This document shows, piece by piece, positions 30,180 to 41,790 of a DNA stretch of 64,000 nucleotides (positions are counted from its first letter, which is position 1; every line of letters begins with the position of its first letter). A program made the position numbers and the translations under genes. Where the stretch lies: positions 153,055 through 217,054 of the forward strand of contig LSRX01001115.1 of assembly GCA_001939145.1 (NCBI GenBank). The letters run 5' to 3'. The notes under the pieces are model-generated. The model was not told the origin of the DNA, searched no databases, and was given only the letters and a program-made list of their open reading frames with translations. The DNA comes from Symbiodinium microadriaticum (Eukaryota > Sar > Dinophyceae > Suessiales > Symbiodiniaceae).

Positions 30180-32390
30180 ACGATGCGACAATGATGCTCA
30201 TGATTCTGGCTCCTGGTCGCCCGGTGACCTCCACACCGTTGTTGTTGCTGGCTTCCGGCTGTTGGACCGAAGCAGGAATGCTGCTAGCCTGGGTGGCGGC
30301 CGGCTTCTGATTGGTGAGACGATGGCCCGATGAAGCTCATGATGCTGGCTCTTGGTCGCTGGGTGGCCTCTACTGTTGCGTTGCTGGGTTCCGGCTGTTG
30401 GACCGAAGCACCCCTCATACTCGGAATGTTGCGAGTCTGGGCGGAGACCGGCTTCTGCTTGTTGAAAGGATGGCCCGATGGCGCACATGATTCTGGCTGT
30501 GCTTGGCTCGGCAGCCCGTGCTGAGCTGGCTTCCGGCCGTGGGAACGAGGCACCTGTGACAATGCATTTAGCCTGGTTGCCTCATTGAAAAATTGCTGAC
30601 TGTCATGATGTTGCTGGTAGGGCGGCGGGCTGCTTCTGATTGTCGAAACGAAAGCCGAATGCTCATAATGCCAGATTACGAAAGCCGCTGATTTCCCATG
30701 ATGTTACTTGTCTAGGGGACAAGCTGGTTGTGATTGTTGACTCAAAGCCCCAAGTATTACTCGTAGATGATTCCGGCTCCTGTTGACAGTTGCTGGCTGC
30801 CTGTTGAGTCGAAGGACCGGGGAGGAGCCGGATGAAAGAGAGCCGGCCATGATGCCGCTGACCTTGGTGGCTGGATGACAATCTCGGCGCTTCTTGTGAT
30901 TTTGCTGGTCGGGCTTGCCGAACCGAAACCTCAATGCTGGCGCTTGCTCGCTGGATAGCCTGTGCTGCCTCCTCTGTTGATGGCGTCTGGCTGTGAAAAG
31001 GAAGGACATGCACCGACCGTGTTGTTGGTTTCCGGCTGTACCTCATCGAAGCTCCCGTGATAATGCGTTTCACTTCGTTGCCGGATTGCGAAACCCGCTG
31101 ACTCCGTGATGTTGTACGTTTGGTGGAAAGCTTGTGAGGGTTGAAGGGAAACCCCAACGATGTTTAAGATTCTGGCTCGTGGTCGCTTTGTTGCCTCCAC
31201 CGTCACGTTGAGAGCTTCCGGCTGTTGATTGAATCAGCACTCCTACCCGTGCTGCTAAGTGCTAACATGTTTGCGGCAGGGGCTTCTTATTCTTGATACG
31301 AATTGCCCAATGATGCTCACGAGTCGCATCTCTCGCCCGATCTGGGCGGCAGCCGGCTGCTGAATATTGAAACCAATGATGCTCATGATTCTGGCTCATG
31401 TCTCTTGGTGATCTCCACCGTTGCTGTTGGTTTCCACAGAAAACACCGCTCCTACTCGGAATGTTGCCAGTCCGGGGCAGCCAGCTGCTAAATGATGTTC
31501 GTGCCATTTGGTGTTGCTGGTTGCCGCTGTCGAATCGAAGCACCGCTCCCACTCGGAATGTTGCCAGTCTGGGTGGCGGCCGGCTTCTGATTGGTGCGAT
31601 GATGGCCCAATGATGCTCATGATGCTGGCTCCTGGTCGCTTGGTGCTCCGTTGCTGTTGCTGGTTTCCCAATGTTGGGGCGGAAGCACCGCTCCTGCTCG
31701 TCGCTTGGTGGCCTCCACCGCTGCTGTTGCTGGCTCCTGACTGCTGGACCGAAGCACCGCTCTTTTTCGAAAGTTGCCAGTCCGGGCGACCTGGCGTCTT
31801 CTGGGTGAAACGATGTCCCCATGATGCTCATGATTCCTCCGGCCGTCATGGCCCAATGATGCTCATTCTTGCTTCTGGTCGCTTGGCGACCTCCACCGTT
31901 GCTGTTGCTGGCTCCCGTCTGCCGGACCCAAGCACCGCTCTGTGTCGGAAGTTGCCAGTCTGGGTGACCTGGCGTCTTCTGGGTGAAACGATGCCCCCAT
32001 GATGCTCATGATTCTTCCGGCTGCCACGGCCCAATGATGCTTATGAGTCTTGCTTCTTGCCGCTTTGTGCTTCCACCGTTGCTGTTGCTGGCTCCTAGCT
32101 GCTGGACCGATGCACCGCTCTTTCTCAGAAGTTGCTACTGTGGTCCGGGCGACCTGGCGTCTTCTGGGTGGAACGATGTCCCCATGATGCTCATGATTCT
32201 TCCGGCTGTCGTGGCCCAATGATGCTCATGATTCCTGCTTCTGGTCGTTTGGCGACCTCCACCGTTGCTGTTGCTGGCTCCTGACTGCTGGACCGAAGCA
32301 CAGCTCCCACTAGCGATGTTTCCAGACTTCTCCTTGCTGAAACGGTACACTAATGATGCTCATGATTCTGTCTCTTGTCGGCTGGAAGTA
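30180..32390. repeat. Diverged satellite array marked by GATGCTCATGAT
   Basis: A ~2.2-kb field of imperfect units shares GATGCTCATGATTCTGGCT, then CTTGGTCGC, then TGTTGCTGGCT, GGACCGAAGCACCGCTC and GTTGCCAGTC. The GATGCTCATGAT anchor recurs near 30190, 30333, 31160, 31378, 31612, 31822, 31857, 31998, 32035, 32184, 32221 and 32353. The left half is strongly diverged and the right half is better conserved. ORFs through it (up to 195 codons) are Gln/Ser/Thr-rich repeats on the minus strand and not credible genes. Confidence 0.85.
31822..32365. repeat. Three homogenised tandem units of ~176-186 bp within the satellite
   Basis: Units beginning at about 31822, 31998 and 32184 each carry two GATGCTCATGAT-type anchors about 36 bases apart. 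The second anchor is followed by CCACCGTTGCTGTTGCTGGCTC, GGACCGAAGCACCGCTC, then GGCGACCTGGCGTCTTCTGG and GAAACGATG. Their mutual similarity is visibly higher than in the rest of the array, showing recent local amplification. Confidence 0.8.
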
Positions 32391-33090
32391 TACTGTAAGA
32401 AGAGCATGGTGATGTAATGCTCATAGTTCGTTCCTCTCGACATCCGATTCACCTGCCGCGTGTTCTGCAGTGTAATGCATTGTAATTTTCTTGTAATTGT
32501 GGAAAGCAATGTCGATGACACTCATGCTATTGGCCTTTGGCTGGATTGACGATCTTGGCGGCTGGCCTGGTGAAATTTGTCAATGAAACCGGATCACCGA
32601 TAAGGTGGGCTACTTGCAACAACCGCATTGATACTTATGACTCTGGTCATTGTGGGCGTTCGTTTCTGCAGTGAGTGGGCTAACACTCACAAACAGACAC
32701 ACACACACACACACACACCTTGTCTTGCAACAGCCGCGACCCAATGATGCTCATTATTCTGGCTACTATTGGCATGGTGATGCTGATTTTGTCATCTGGG
32801 CGGCGGCCGACTTGTTTCGCAACTCTCAATGCACATGAACCACCCCTGATGCTCATGATCGTCGGGGAACACTTCGACACTGGCTCAGATGCTTGGTAAC
32901 ACCACACTCTGACTCTGTGGTCATGTGCCGTGACAACACCGGCAGCCTCCAATGTCTAAGCATGCTTCTTGTGGCTGTTACAATTTGGCAGCAGGTGATC
33001 TGCAACACTCGACAAGCCCCCTGACGATCTTCCAGTCGCCATGAGCTGCTGCTGCAACTGCATGCTACTGCCAGGACGGCGGCTGCCTAT
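32391..33090. other. Spacer with outlying satellite anchors and a CA run
   Basis: Isolated GATGCTCAT anchors occur at about 32743 and 32848. A (CA)n run lies at 32697-32719. No coding frame is supported. Confidence 0.5.
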
Positions 33091-33099
33091 GTGGTAATC

Positions 33100-33235
33100 C
33101 CCTAGCCCTAAACCCTAAAAAGACAAAGCCTGCGCCCCCCTCAACCGCAAAACCCTAAACTCCTGAAACCTACAAACAGCTGAACCCTTAGAGATCTAAA
33201 CCTTAAAACCCGAAGCCCTAAATCCCTAAAACTCT
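33100..33235. repeat. Degenerate interstitial telomeric repeat (CCCTAAA type)
   Basis: CCCTAGCCCTAAACCCTAAAAA is followed by diverged AACCCTAAACTCCTGAAACC-type units to about 33235. This matches the TTTAGGG telomere of dinoflagellates and plants on the opposite strand. A second small block with TTTAGGG lies near 33781-33812. Confidence 0.75.
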
Positions 33236-33419
33236 GAGGCCATACCAACAGCCGGCTCGTTTCCCTGCTGGGCCTTGTCAGAGCCAGCTCGTGGAGGTCG
33301 CAGTCCTGCCAAGTCCGGGTGCTTTTTCTCGCAGCTGATGGATCTCATGCATTTCGGTTCTTTCCTGTGCGGGCATGTCTGGGGCGGAGTGTTGATGGCT
33401 GTCGTCTTAATTTTTTTGG

Positions 33420-33620
33420 TACAGTTGGAGAGGTCGGAGCTTCAAAGTTAGAACCCCAGGCAGTTGGAAATGTTGAAGATTTGAATGTTTTTCAAATGTT
33501 GGAGGGTCGAAGATTTGAAAAAATCAACCTTCGAGAGATTGAAAGTTTGACAGGCGCGGAGTTCGAGAGTTCGATTCTCGAGATTGAACACACTAAAAGC
33601 TTGAATTCGAAAGCGTGTTG
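33420..33620. repeat. TTCGAA/TTTGAA-rich short-motif region, part 1
   Basis: Words such as GTTGGAAATGTTGAAGATTTG, AGATTTGAA, GAGAGTTCGA and GAAAGTTTGA recur every 10-15 bases. The plus-strand ORF here (33319-33621) arises from this periodicity. The same composition, largely complementary, reappears at 34700-35320. Confidence 0.55.
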
Positions 33621-33964
33621 ATTTTCTCATGTTTGAGCGTATGTCTTGAGCCTACGGCCTAGTGTTTGAAGCTTCGCGTTGCCAATTTTGCCTGAAGTGA
33701 AACGACAGATACCTGCACTATAGCGTCCTAGCAGTGTTGTACGTCAAGCATCTCAATATCCTGAAGTATTCGTCTAGGCTTTAAGGGTTTAGGGTCAGGC
33801 TTTAGGATTTAGAAAAACCCCGAAATGTGCTTCCGTAGAGCCTGATATAGGGGCCTCAGAAATTAGAACAAGGGCGCAAACGTTCTTTTGCGGGTGCAGG
33901 CTGCTTTTTTGCGCGGAGGCGCTGGCCGCCGGAAGATCTATCACCAATAAATAAGGGGCCGCGT

Positions 33965-34620
33965 TTTAGAAATGTGATGAACCGGAGTCGCCCAATGAGC
34001 GGGTGGTGTTACGAAATGTGATGAATCGGGATCGCCACATGATGAGGCAGGCTTAGAACTGTGACAAATCAGAGTACGCATGTAAGAAATTTGTGCAACC
34101 GGGACCGCCAAACGAGGGGTCGCGTTTAAGGAACGTGATCAAGCGGGATTGCTGCATGAAGGAGGGTGGGATTTCGATATGTGATCAACCGGGTTCGCCA
34201 AATGAGGGGGTGGGTTTAATGTGATGAACAGGGATCGCCAAAGGAGGGGGCGGGTTCAACATATCTGATCAACCAGGTTCGCCAAAGGAGGGAGCATCAG
34301 CAGAATGCCTAATGAGGTGGCTGCAAGAAAAGTGTTCAAGCGGGATCGCAAATGAGGGGGCAGGCTCAAGAAAGGTCATGAATCGGGATCGCCAAAGGAT
34401 GGGGCACGTCGAAGAAATGCGACAACCGGGATCGAAATGCGGGGGGGGGGGGGTGAGAAATAAACCGGGATCGCCAAAGGAGGCGGGGATTGAAGACATG
34501 TTTAAGGAACATGAGGAAAAAGGTGGAGGCGGATTCAAGAAATGTGATCAACCGGGTTTGCGGAATGACAGGGCACATCTAAGAAATGTGGTGAACAAGG
34601 ATCACCAGACCAGGGGTCAG
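33965..34620. repeat. Minisatellite, ~42-46 bp period
   Basis: About 14 imperfect copies follow the pattern AATGTGATGAACCGGGATCG, then CCAAATGAGGGGGCGGGTTTA. Clear unit starts are near 33971, 34015, 34057, 34087, 34132, 34177, 34219 and 34261. One unit contains a G13 run (34441-34453). ORFs through the array are repeat-derived. The same unit appears inverted at 48375-48490. Confidence 0.85.
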
Positions 34621-34689
34621 TTTTAGGAATCATCGCTCACGGTAGCCACGCTTCTAAAGCTTCCACACACACCGTTGCGGGAGTAGTGC

Positions 34690-35320
34690 ATAGGTCTATC
34701 GCATGTCCGGCATTTCATTCCTTGAAACTTTTCAATCTCGAACTTCCAAACTTTCGAACTCTCAAGCTTTGAAACTCGAAAGACGGTGGACCTTCGAACT
34801 TGGAACTCGATGCGCTTCAAACCTTCAAACTTCTGAAGCTTCCAAACCCTCGAACTCTCAAACTCGCCAACGTTCATAAAGTCCAACTTTCAATTCCTCA
34901 AATTTTCGAACTCCACGACTTGCAAAGCTAGATACTCTCGAAATGTCACAATCTCGACCTCAGTGGCCAGCCGCAGACCGAACCTGAAGCCAACTGGCAA
35001 ACTCCAAACGTTCGGAACATTCAATCTTTCGAATTGGCGAAAATTGAAACTTTGAAATGGTCGAACTTTCAATTTCGAAACTCTCGAAACCTTCAAGTCT
35101 CCAATCTTTTCAAAACTTTGAGAGCCGATAGAACTCCACCCGGGCAAAAGTTTGAAGCTTGAGCTTGAAGCTTGAGAAGTTCGAGCTTTGGCGCCCGCGC
35201 CCTGACGCAGACCACGGACTCCAGAGCCCAACGAAATCTTCGAGCCAACAAACATAGAAACTTTCAATCGACAAAGGTTGAAGCTTTCAATCCCTCTCGT
35301 TCTTCGAGTTCGGAAGCGCC
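34690..35320. repeat. TTCGAACTTTCAAAC-type short-motif region, part 2
   Basis: Dense recurrence of CTTCGAA, CTCTCGAA, CTTTCAA, CTTCCAAA and AACTCGAA at roughly 8-12-base spacing gives a quasi-periodic, TTCGAA-rich stretch. The region is AT-rich relative to its flanks and sits directly after the minisatellite. No coding interpretation is convincing. Confidence 0.6.
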
Positions 35321-36185
35321 CTCGCTTGGGACACCACTCCAATTCCTTATGCGCTGCATCTGGAACCTAAGGCTGGCCAGGAAGGCCAGAGAAAGAAGCA
35401 GCGCGACGGCAGCAGTCGGAACTTCGAGGCCTGCCGGGACTCGGGACCCAGGCTGCCAGCTGCCAGCATGGAGAGAGCCTTGCCTGGGGGCAGCTGCTGG
35501 AAGAGGGTGGAGACCTGAACAAACCGGAGCTGACCGGCCTGAAGCCGTTAAACATGTTTCTAAACACTTTTCTGAACTGCAGCTCTTGGCGCTGCGAACT
35601 CTAAGGCGCGCCTTCACCCCCGGCACCCCACCGGATGGGCTGAGGACCGCCGCGAGCAGAGAGGCGAAGAGGTGGCCCTGGTCTTACACGGTTTCTTTAA
35701 CTGAGAGAAAGATCCACTTAAAGAAGTCCGCCGTTCATCTAGCTGTCGACCCATGTGCTTTTTTAGAATACTTTAGAATACATGTATGATAGTTGTGAAA
35801 AAAGCGATCGTGGTAACCACCTCGATACCACAAAAGCAACACTTGACCCCCACGCCAAGCACTGAAGCGCTCATAGCTGCAACACCGCACATCGAACAAG
35901 TGTCATGCTGGCCAGTGAACCACAAGCTTGTCCGATACAAGATCACAAGCGAGTCCCTTGCATCCTGGATCGCTGTTGCGCACAGCTCCTGCAGCAACCT
36001 CGTACAGGATGCAACATGCGTTTGCCATGGCTTTCAAACGAGAACAAACCTGCAAGGTCACAGAGTCTCTGAGAAAGAAAGCTAGTCCCAAGAGCCCAGG
36101 GCCGCCACTCTTGCTCTTTTTCTTCCGGGAGCCTGGCCTCGACCAGAGCACATGACCGAGAGTTGCTGTCTGCCCGTGCTTGACA
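35321..36185. other. Spacer, possible weak exons
   Basis: A minus-strand segment at 35330-35430 (AAVALLLSLAFLASLRFQ) would be a membrane helix, and a plus-strand ORF of 205 codons overlaps it. The frames compete, so neither is called. Confidence 0.3.
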
Positions 36186-36530
36186 TTGCTCTATGTATAT
36201 ATTCACATGACGGACTTGCCTAGATACATAGATAAATACGCATATGCTCATGAATGTATCTCAGTTGCACTCCTACGTACCTGCACATCTAAGTACATAC
36301 ATTCAAACATAAAGACTTGTCGGAATTCATACCTACCAGGTTACCTACCTACATAACTAGATGCGTGCACACGTCCATACATCCAGACATCCACGCATAA
36401 ATGCATCCATACATCCGTTCGTCCATACATGCGTACATACCTTCCATAACTTACATACTTACACACGTTACGCACATTACTTACATTGCATACATTAAAT
36501 ACATTACATACATTAACGATATTACGTAGG
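36186..36530. repeat. CATA/CATC/TACC tetranucleotide low-complexity field
   Basis: Imperfect tetranucleotides (ACATACAT, CATCCATACATCC, TACCTACCTACATA, ACATTACATACATTA) occupy about 340 bases. Confidence 0.8.
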
Positions 36531-36827
36531 ACTCAATGCTCGCTGTTGCTGCAGTCTCGTTGAAGCCTCCCCTGCCGTTCTCCCCACACTGTGAGTGTGC
36601 GCTAGTGCTAGTGTTGAAGTGCGGAGGGAGAGAGCGAGACAGCCAAGCATGGACAGGGAGAGAAGCTAAGAAAGGTGCGGGGCCTGTGCAGGGCAAAGAC
36701 AGAGAGATGGGCTAGAATCGGTTAAGGCAGAGATTGAATTGACAAGAAGAAACCACGCGAGGAACAAGAAATAAAGACAAATGCAAGGAAAAACATTTGA
36801 TTGAACATCAGCAGCAGTACACGGTGA

Positions 36828-36930
36828 TTTCCTTCGGACGTAATCGGCCTTAAAGTGAGCTCCCTGACCGATGGCTCTTCCCATGAAAACAACGGTTGTC
36901 GTCTGCACTCCGTTGATTCCGCCGATGTGC
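36828..36930 (-). CDS. Probable coding exon
   Basis: After acceptor GACTGAG|G the frame reads HIGGINGVQTTTVVFMGRA, then IGQGAHFKADYVRRK. The composition is clearly protein-like. A GT after GATTAC could be the donor, giving a shorter exon. Family not recognised. Confidence 0.48.
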
Positions 36931-38112
36931 CTCAGTCAGCACGTCTAGGGCTCCCTGAACGCTCCCGATCTCAAAGAGCTGCAAGTGGAAAGCCTCTGCA
37001 AGACGTCAGCACGACAGGACAAAGTTAAAGGGAGCAACATTTCTCATGCACGCCTGCTCCGGATGGCCGAGCCTCAGGGCTTGAGACATTTCACTCTCAG
37101 CCTCAGAATCCTCGCATGCACTCGCAGTCTCCGGGTGCCGGCACGCCAGCAGCGCAGAGGTCGCCTGCCTGGAGCCGGACGCCCAGGCTGCCTCCGACGA
37201 GAAATCGGCTGAAGCTCAAGGGTGGCCTGCAAGCCTTCGACCCGGGCCCCAGTTCATAACAACTCCAGAAGGATGCGTTCTCACGCAGGACAGCCATGGT
37301 CTTGCTTTGACTTTGAAGCCTCTCAAACCCTCACAGACGAGATGGCGATGAATCAGTGAGGTTAAACTCTCAGACTCTAAAAGACAACGAGTGATGACTA
37401 GAAACCGACGGAGTGGTTCAAGCAGTCCGTCACTTTGTTGGTGCAGGTTTGCAGTCAGGACTCGACAGCTCGCCACCAGAACGATTTCTGGAGTTTGGTA
37501 TGCCATGATCTCCAAGTATCTCCAATCTCAAAAGTTCTTAGCCCAGAATAGAAACCTCCAAACGGCACATACTCTTGTCAAAGGAGACAGGGAAGTGCTT
37601 TTCTAAGGTTCAAGTAGCAAGTGCCAGAACCGTTAAAGCAGCGATGGGTGACGAAGCTGCAAGCTGAGGCTGCAGAAGCAGCCCCCGAGCGAACGAGGTC
37701 AAGCGGAGAGTATGCCGTCACTTCAACAAACCCGAGATTGGAAGAATAGCAGGCACGCAGGTTTAAGACGCTGCAGCGGCCTGTCGGCAGAGTTCGGGAG
37801 ACTGTGGCCTGCTGACCTACAGTAGTGAGTGATGCGCCTCCAACCACGTGCCATGGACCGAAGAAGTAGAAGAGGACTCCTCGAGAATTTCGCAGACCCG
37901 CGCTAACCCAAGCTTCTGCTGCGGAGAATCGCCTGTGCCACATGCCTGTCCAAGACATGCCGCTGTCCTCTTTCTCATCGGAGGCAGACTGCATGAGCGC
38001 TGGCCTATCAAGCATTGCAAACAGGTGCCAGGATGCTTGGGACGTGAAAAGACAGAATGGACTCAGCGCAGCGGCGCAAAGCGACGCCTTTTTTGCTGTT
38101 TTGGGCTGGGCT
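36931..38112. other. Region downstream of AP-5 zeta, possible additional exons
   Basis: Two minus-strand stretches are candidates: 37170-37297, beginning with an ATG (MAVLRENASFWSCYELG), and about 37700-37960. The latter is readable in two frames (AEAWVSAGLRNSRGVLFYF or KLGLARVCEILEESSSTSS). I cannot choose between frames, so nothing is called. Some of this must be the AP-5 zeta 3' untranslated region. Confidence 0.32.
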
Positions 38113-41100
38113 TCAGCCTCTTCTCGCATCTTGGCTCTTTGGCGCTGCGCTCAGGGGCGCAGCCCTGGCCTCCCACCAGGGTAGCCGGTCGTCTGCCAGG
38201 GCAGCCGCGATGTTCGGCGGTTGGTGCGGCAACTCGAAATCATGCAAGGCTGCACCGGATGTATAGGTCGAGGGGTCATGCGAAAGGTGGCCCAAGGATG
38301 ACAGGGCAGAGACAGACGACAGAGCTCGATCCGTCTCGAAACTGAGGAACGTCGAGGAGCTATAAACAGAGCTAGATATCGCAGAGTGCCGAAGAAGCTG
38401 CAGCGAGTCGGCCAGCCGGTCTCTTACAAACTCAACACCGTCGCTGAAGTCAGCGGCATAGTGCTGTTGCATCTTGAGCAAACAGAGCACCACACGGGGT
38501 GCAAACTCAGGAAACTTTGTCCCAAGCTTCGTCAACGAGGCAATGATGACGGCAACGAAGCGTGGCGAGAAAATTGCCTCGCCTGCAAACTCCACCTTGA
38601 CGACCTCGGGTGCTGCGGGAACACCCTCGTCGGTGCCCTCGTCGTCAGGGCCCTGTTGGCCTTTCTCAGGCTCCCGGCTTTCCACCTTGGGCTCCTTCTT
38701 TTCCTCCTCGGGCTCTGAAGCTGGCGTGATGGAGATGGCTTGGTAGGCAAGGGTCTCCAAGGCCTCGAAAAACATTGCCACACCGGCTCGTCCCCCATTC
38801 TCGTACAATGGTGGCCGCAGCAACTCTCCAATGATCCAGCAGAGATGGAGCACCAACAGCCGCCCTTGCACATCCAAGTGGGTGGAGATAGCATGAACCA
38901 CCTCACGCTTCAGGGACATGAGGAAAGCCGGCCATTGCTGGAAAATAGCCTGCAGCGTGTCTATGATGAGAGTGTGCACAGAATTCAGGAAGAAGTCCAC
39001 CGGATAGAGTGATGCAAAACGCTGCAGTAACAGCGGCACCACCCTTTCTATGCACTCCGGCGGCGCATTGTTGAGCAACACATCGAAATACACTCTCAAA
39101 AACCGGGGCACCAGCTTACAGACGCTTGACACGCGAGGTGTCACGGGCAAGGAGTTCCACAAGACGCGGATCATGCTAAGCTGCGCCTCATCACGAGCTT
39201 CCCAGATGCACACACCACCGGCTTGATTCCGCATGATGTACTGGTGTACAGTCTTGAAGGGTGGCGACATCCTGTCGAGACCCAAACGCATCATCTGCGC
39301 GTCAGCGTGGGGCTCGTCCGGCCTCTCGTACTGCTCCATGAAAGCTGCCGTCAGTGGAAGGTCCAGCAGAGTATGGAAAAGCTCTGCGAAGGAGCTGGGG
39401 CCCGCCATTGCTGGAACGATGGGCAAGACCTCCTCTGCCAGTGTCCGGGGATGCCAGACCAGCAGCTTAATGATGGCCGGGTAATATTTCGGGAACACGG
39501 GGGTATGTAACAACATCTTGGAGGTGTTCGTCGTCAGGAATAGGAGAGTGCTCATTGCCAACAGCTGCTGCCTGTATCGCACGGACACGTAGTCCTCGAA
39601 GAAGTGGTGCAGCACGGGGTCCACATCAAAGATTACGTGCTGTCCATGATTGACAAAGAACTGCAAGACGGCAGCAAACACAACTCCACTTTGCCTGTTG
39701 GCGGTCCGCTCGTAAACTTTCTTGACAGCCGGGAAGATTCGAGTTACCAGCGATGGATCCATTAAGCACAACAGATCGAGTATGCGCACAGCTTCCATGG
39801 AGACACCCTCAATAAACTCCTTCATCCAATCCAGCTCTGAAATGACATATCGAGCACCCAGCCGCATCTGCTGTGGGCCGTCACGGACAATGTCCAGCTC
39901 AACCTGCGACAAAATTCGCAGGCAGATGCTTATGACCACCTCCCGAAACTCTTCGTCCAAGGTGAAATGCCCGATCAAAGAGCTTTTGTTTGTGGCCTCC
40001 CTAGGCCTCGGCTCTGTGGGTATCCTGGCATCGTGCACCAGGCCATAATGCTCCAACTTCGAAACGATGTCATCTCTGCTTTGCCGCTTCCTAATTTCTA
40101 GGAGCTGTGCCTGGTAGAGGTAGAACAACCAACAATACAAAGAGCTAAAGACGCTGACATTCAGGAGCTGATCCTCTGAGTAGTCGTAGGAATTATTCAT
40201 GCAAGTGAAGAAATCACGAGTGGGCGTGCCATCAACTTCGGTCACATTGCAAGACGCAGATGACGAAACTATCCTCATCCCGAAAAGGGTGGTGGACGTG
40301 GTCTTCCGCGTCTCCAATGATGCACCTGTCAGCAGCTTGCAGAACTGTGCCTCCATGGGCCGGATATGCTGATCCTGATCCAACACGTTTGGAAATCGCT
40401 GTACAGCTGCCAGAAGGTTTGTCAATGCTGCAGTCTTGAGACCGATGCTGGCGGACTCGCTGGTAAACCACGTAACCAGATTTGGAATGTTCTTTACCAG
40501 AAGGTCTGCATTGAGCAGCTGCGACAGCACAGGCAGAAAGTACACCACTTTGTTGTGATCATAGTGATCGAAGTTGCCCCCAAAATTGTCGCGGAAGAAG
40601 TATGGCACCTCACCGGAGGACAGCTCACGGACAAGTGCGGAGCTTAGGATTCGAATCCTGGGCGGAGCAAATCCGCTGTCTCCGACTAGGAGGGCAAAGA
40701 GCTCCTGAAGCACTCTGTGAGTCACCTCGCTTAGCTTCCTCAAAGGAGCGTTGCCAGCTGCCCCGCCCCCTGTTCCCGGTGTTGGCTGATGTAAGGAGGC
40801 CGTGACGTAGTGAAAGGCCTTGCGCATGAGCTGGTGCTGCTCTGACTTGCTGTCGCGCGTCTGAGACTTGAGCTCCTGGTGTAGTCGACCCAGGATGGTA
40901 GCGACATCGCTTTGCCCGATCCGCTCCATCAGCCACAGGCAACATGCCGACGCGTTCGGCAATATGAAGTCTCTCAACAAGGGTTTATTCTATGGTATCT
41001 GGCAGTGTGCAGCTTCATGCACATGTACAACCTGTGCGACAGTAAGCACAGAGCATGCACGTGAGAATTTTGTGGGAGGTTGCATATACCTTCACGATCT

Positions 41101-41587
41101 CGTAAGCAGCACATCGGTTAGAAGACATAGAAGATGACTTCGTAACTGAAAGACTGCATAGACGCTTCAGGGCTTCATGCCGCGCTCAACATGTCTGATT
41201 TCAATCATGCACGTGTCTGAATGAAGCCTTGAAGAATTAGTGGCAGCGGATTTCACGAGAGGAAACGGGATCGGGCATAGCTCAGCAAAGAGCATGAGGC
41301 ATGGCTGCACGAAATGGCCCTTGCCTCAGATGATGCGGCCGCAGTTCTGCCTGCTCACATGTGAGCCGCAAGGAAATGCTGGTGCTGCCGCTCATTGAAG
41401 CCACGTGAGGAGTCCCTCGAACTACAGACTCTGTAAACAGGCTGGCCATTTGCAATTTGATCTCTGGGAGTCTCAACCGCTGCTCCGGGGCCCGGACTGT
41501 TAGCTGCACCATTCGGTCTCGGAAGTGCTTGGCCGCATCTGGAGAGCGCCAAGCGAGAAGCCTGTGATCCATGAGTGGTTTCGGCAT
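38113..41587 (-). CDS. AP5Z1: AP-5 adaptor complex subunit zeta (two exons)
   Basis: Exon 2 (40989-38113) is one 959-codon open frame. It matches the animal AP-5 zeta subunit at several blocks: EVDGTPTRDFFTCM with EDQLLNVSVFSSL, RILDLLCLMDPSLV, LFHTLLDLPLTAAF, WIIGELL with FFEALETLAYQ, and VIIASLTKLGTKFPEFAPR. No ATG opens this exon. An in-frame TAG (40990-40992) directly precedes it and is itself a splice acceptor. Exon 1 (41587-41351) starts at ATG, MPKPLMDHRLLAWRSPDAA, after an in-frame TAA. It ends in phase 0 at a GC donor, GAGCAG|GCAGAA. The join gives about 1037 residues, longer than the ~800 of the human protein. Extra length includes a Glu/Lys/Pro-rich insert (about residues 830-865 of the join) and the C-terminal tail. 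AP-5 zeta is a helical-repeat subunit that works with SPG11/SPG15 on late endosomes. Exon 1 membership is inferred from phase only. Confidence 0.85.
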
Positions 41588-41714
41588 TTCATGGCTTTAG
41601 CCATTGCTTGCCAAATCTTCAAGCGCTGTTGCTGATGCGGCTAGCTGTATCGCAGACTTCACGACCCAGGCTATCAGAGTGCAGCACAACTTGAACGACG
41701 CCTTGAGCAGCGCA

Positions 41715-41790
41715 GACCCTAAACCCTAAACAAACCCTAAACCCTAATCCCTAGACCCTAAGCCCTAAAACCCTAAGACCCTGGGACCCT
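41715..41790. repeat. Interstitial telomeric repeat (CCCTAAA type)
   Basis: GACCCTAAACCCTAAACAAACCC continues with CTAAACCCTAATCCCTAG and diverged copies to about 41790. It lies about 130 bases upstream of the AP-5 zeta start codon, between that gene and the next. Confidence 0.85.

Noticed and set aside
31262-31849. 195-codon minus-strand ORF in the satellite array
   Set aside because: Its sequence repeats in step with the DNA satellite and is Gln/Arg/Ser-rich. The same is seen in neighbouring frames.
30180-32390. CRISPR-like array
   Set aside because: Units are long, imperfect and contiguous without uniform unique spacers, and the context is eukaryotic.
33319-33621. 100-codon plus-strand ORF rich in Glu, Phe and Leu
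   Set aside because: It coincides with the TTCGAA-type short-motif periodicity, which alone explains the open frame.
40978-40980. TTG at the 5' end of the AP-5 zeta exon as start codon
   Set aside because: A TTG start is implausible in a eukaryote. An acceptor AG lies nine bases upstream and an ATG-initiated exon with matching phase exists at 41587.
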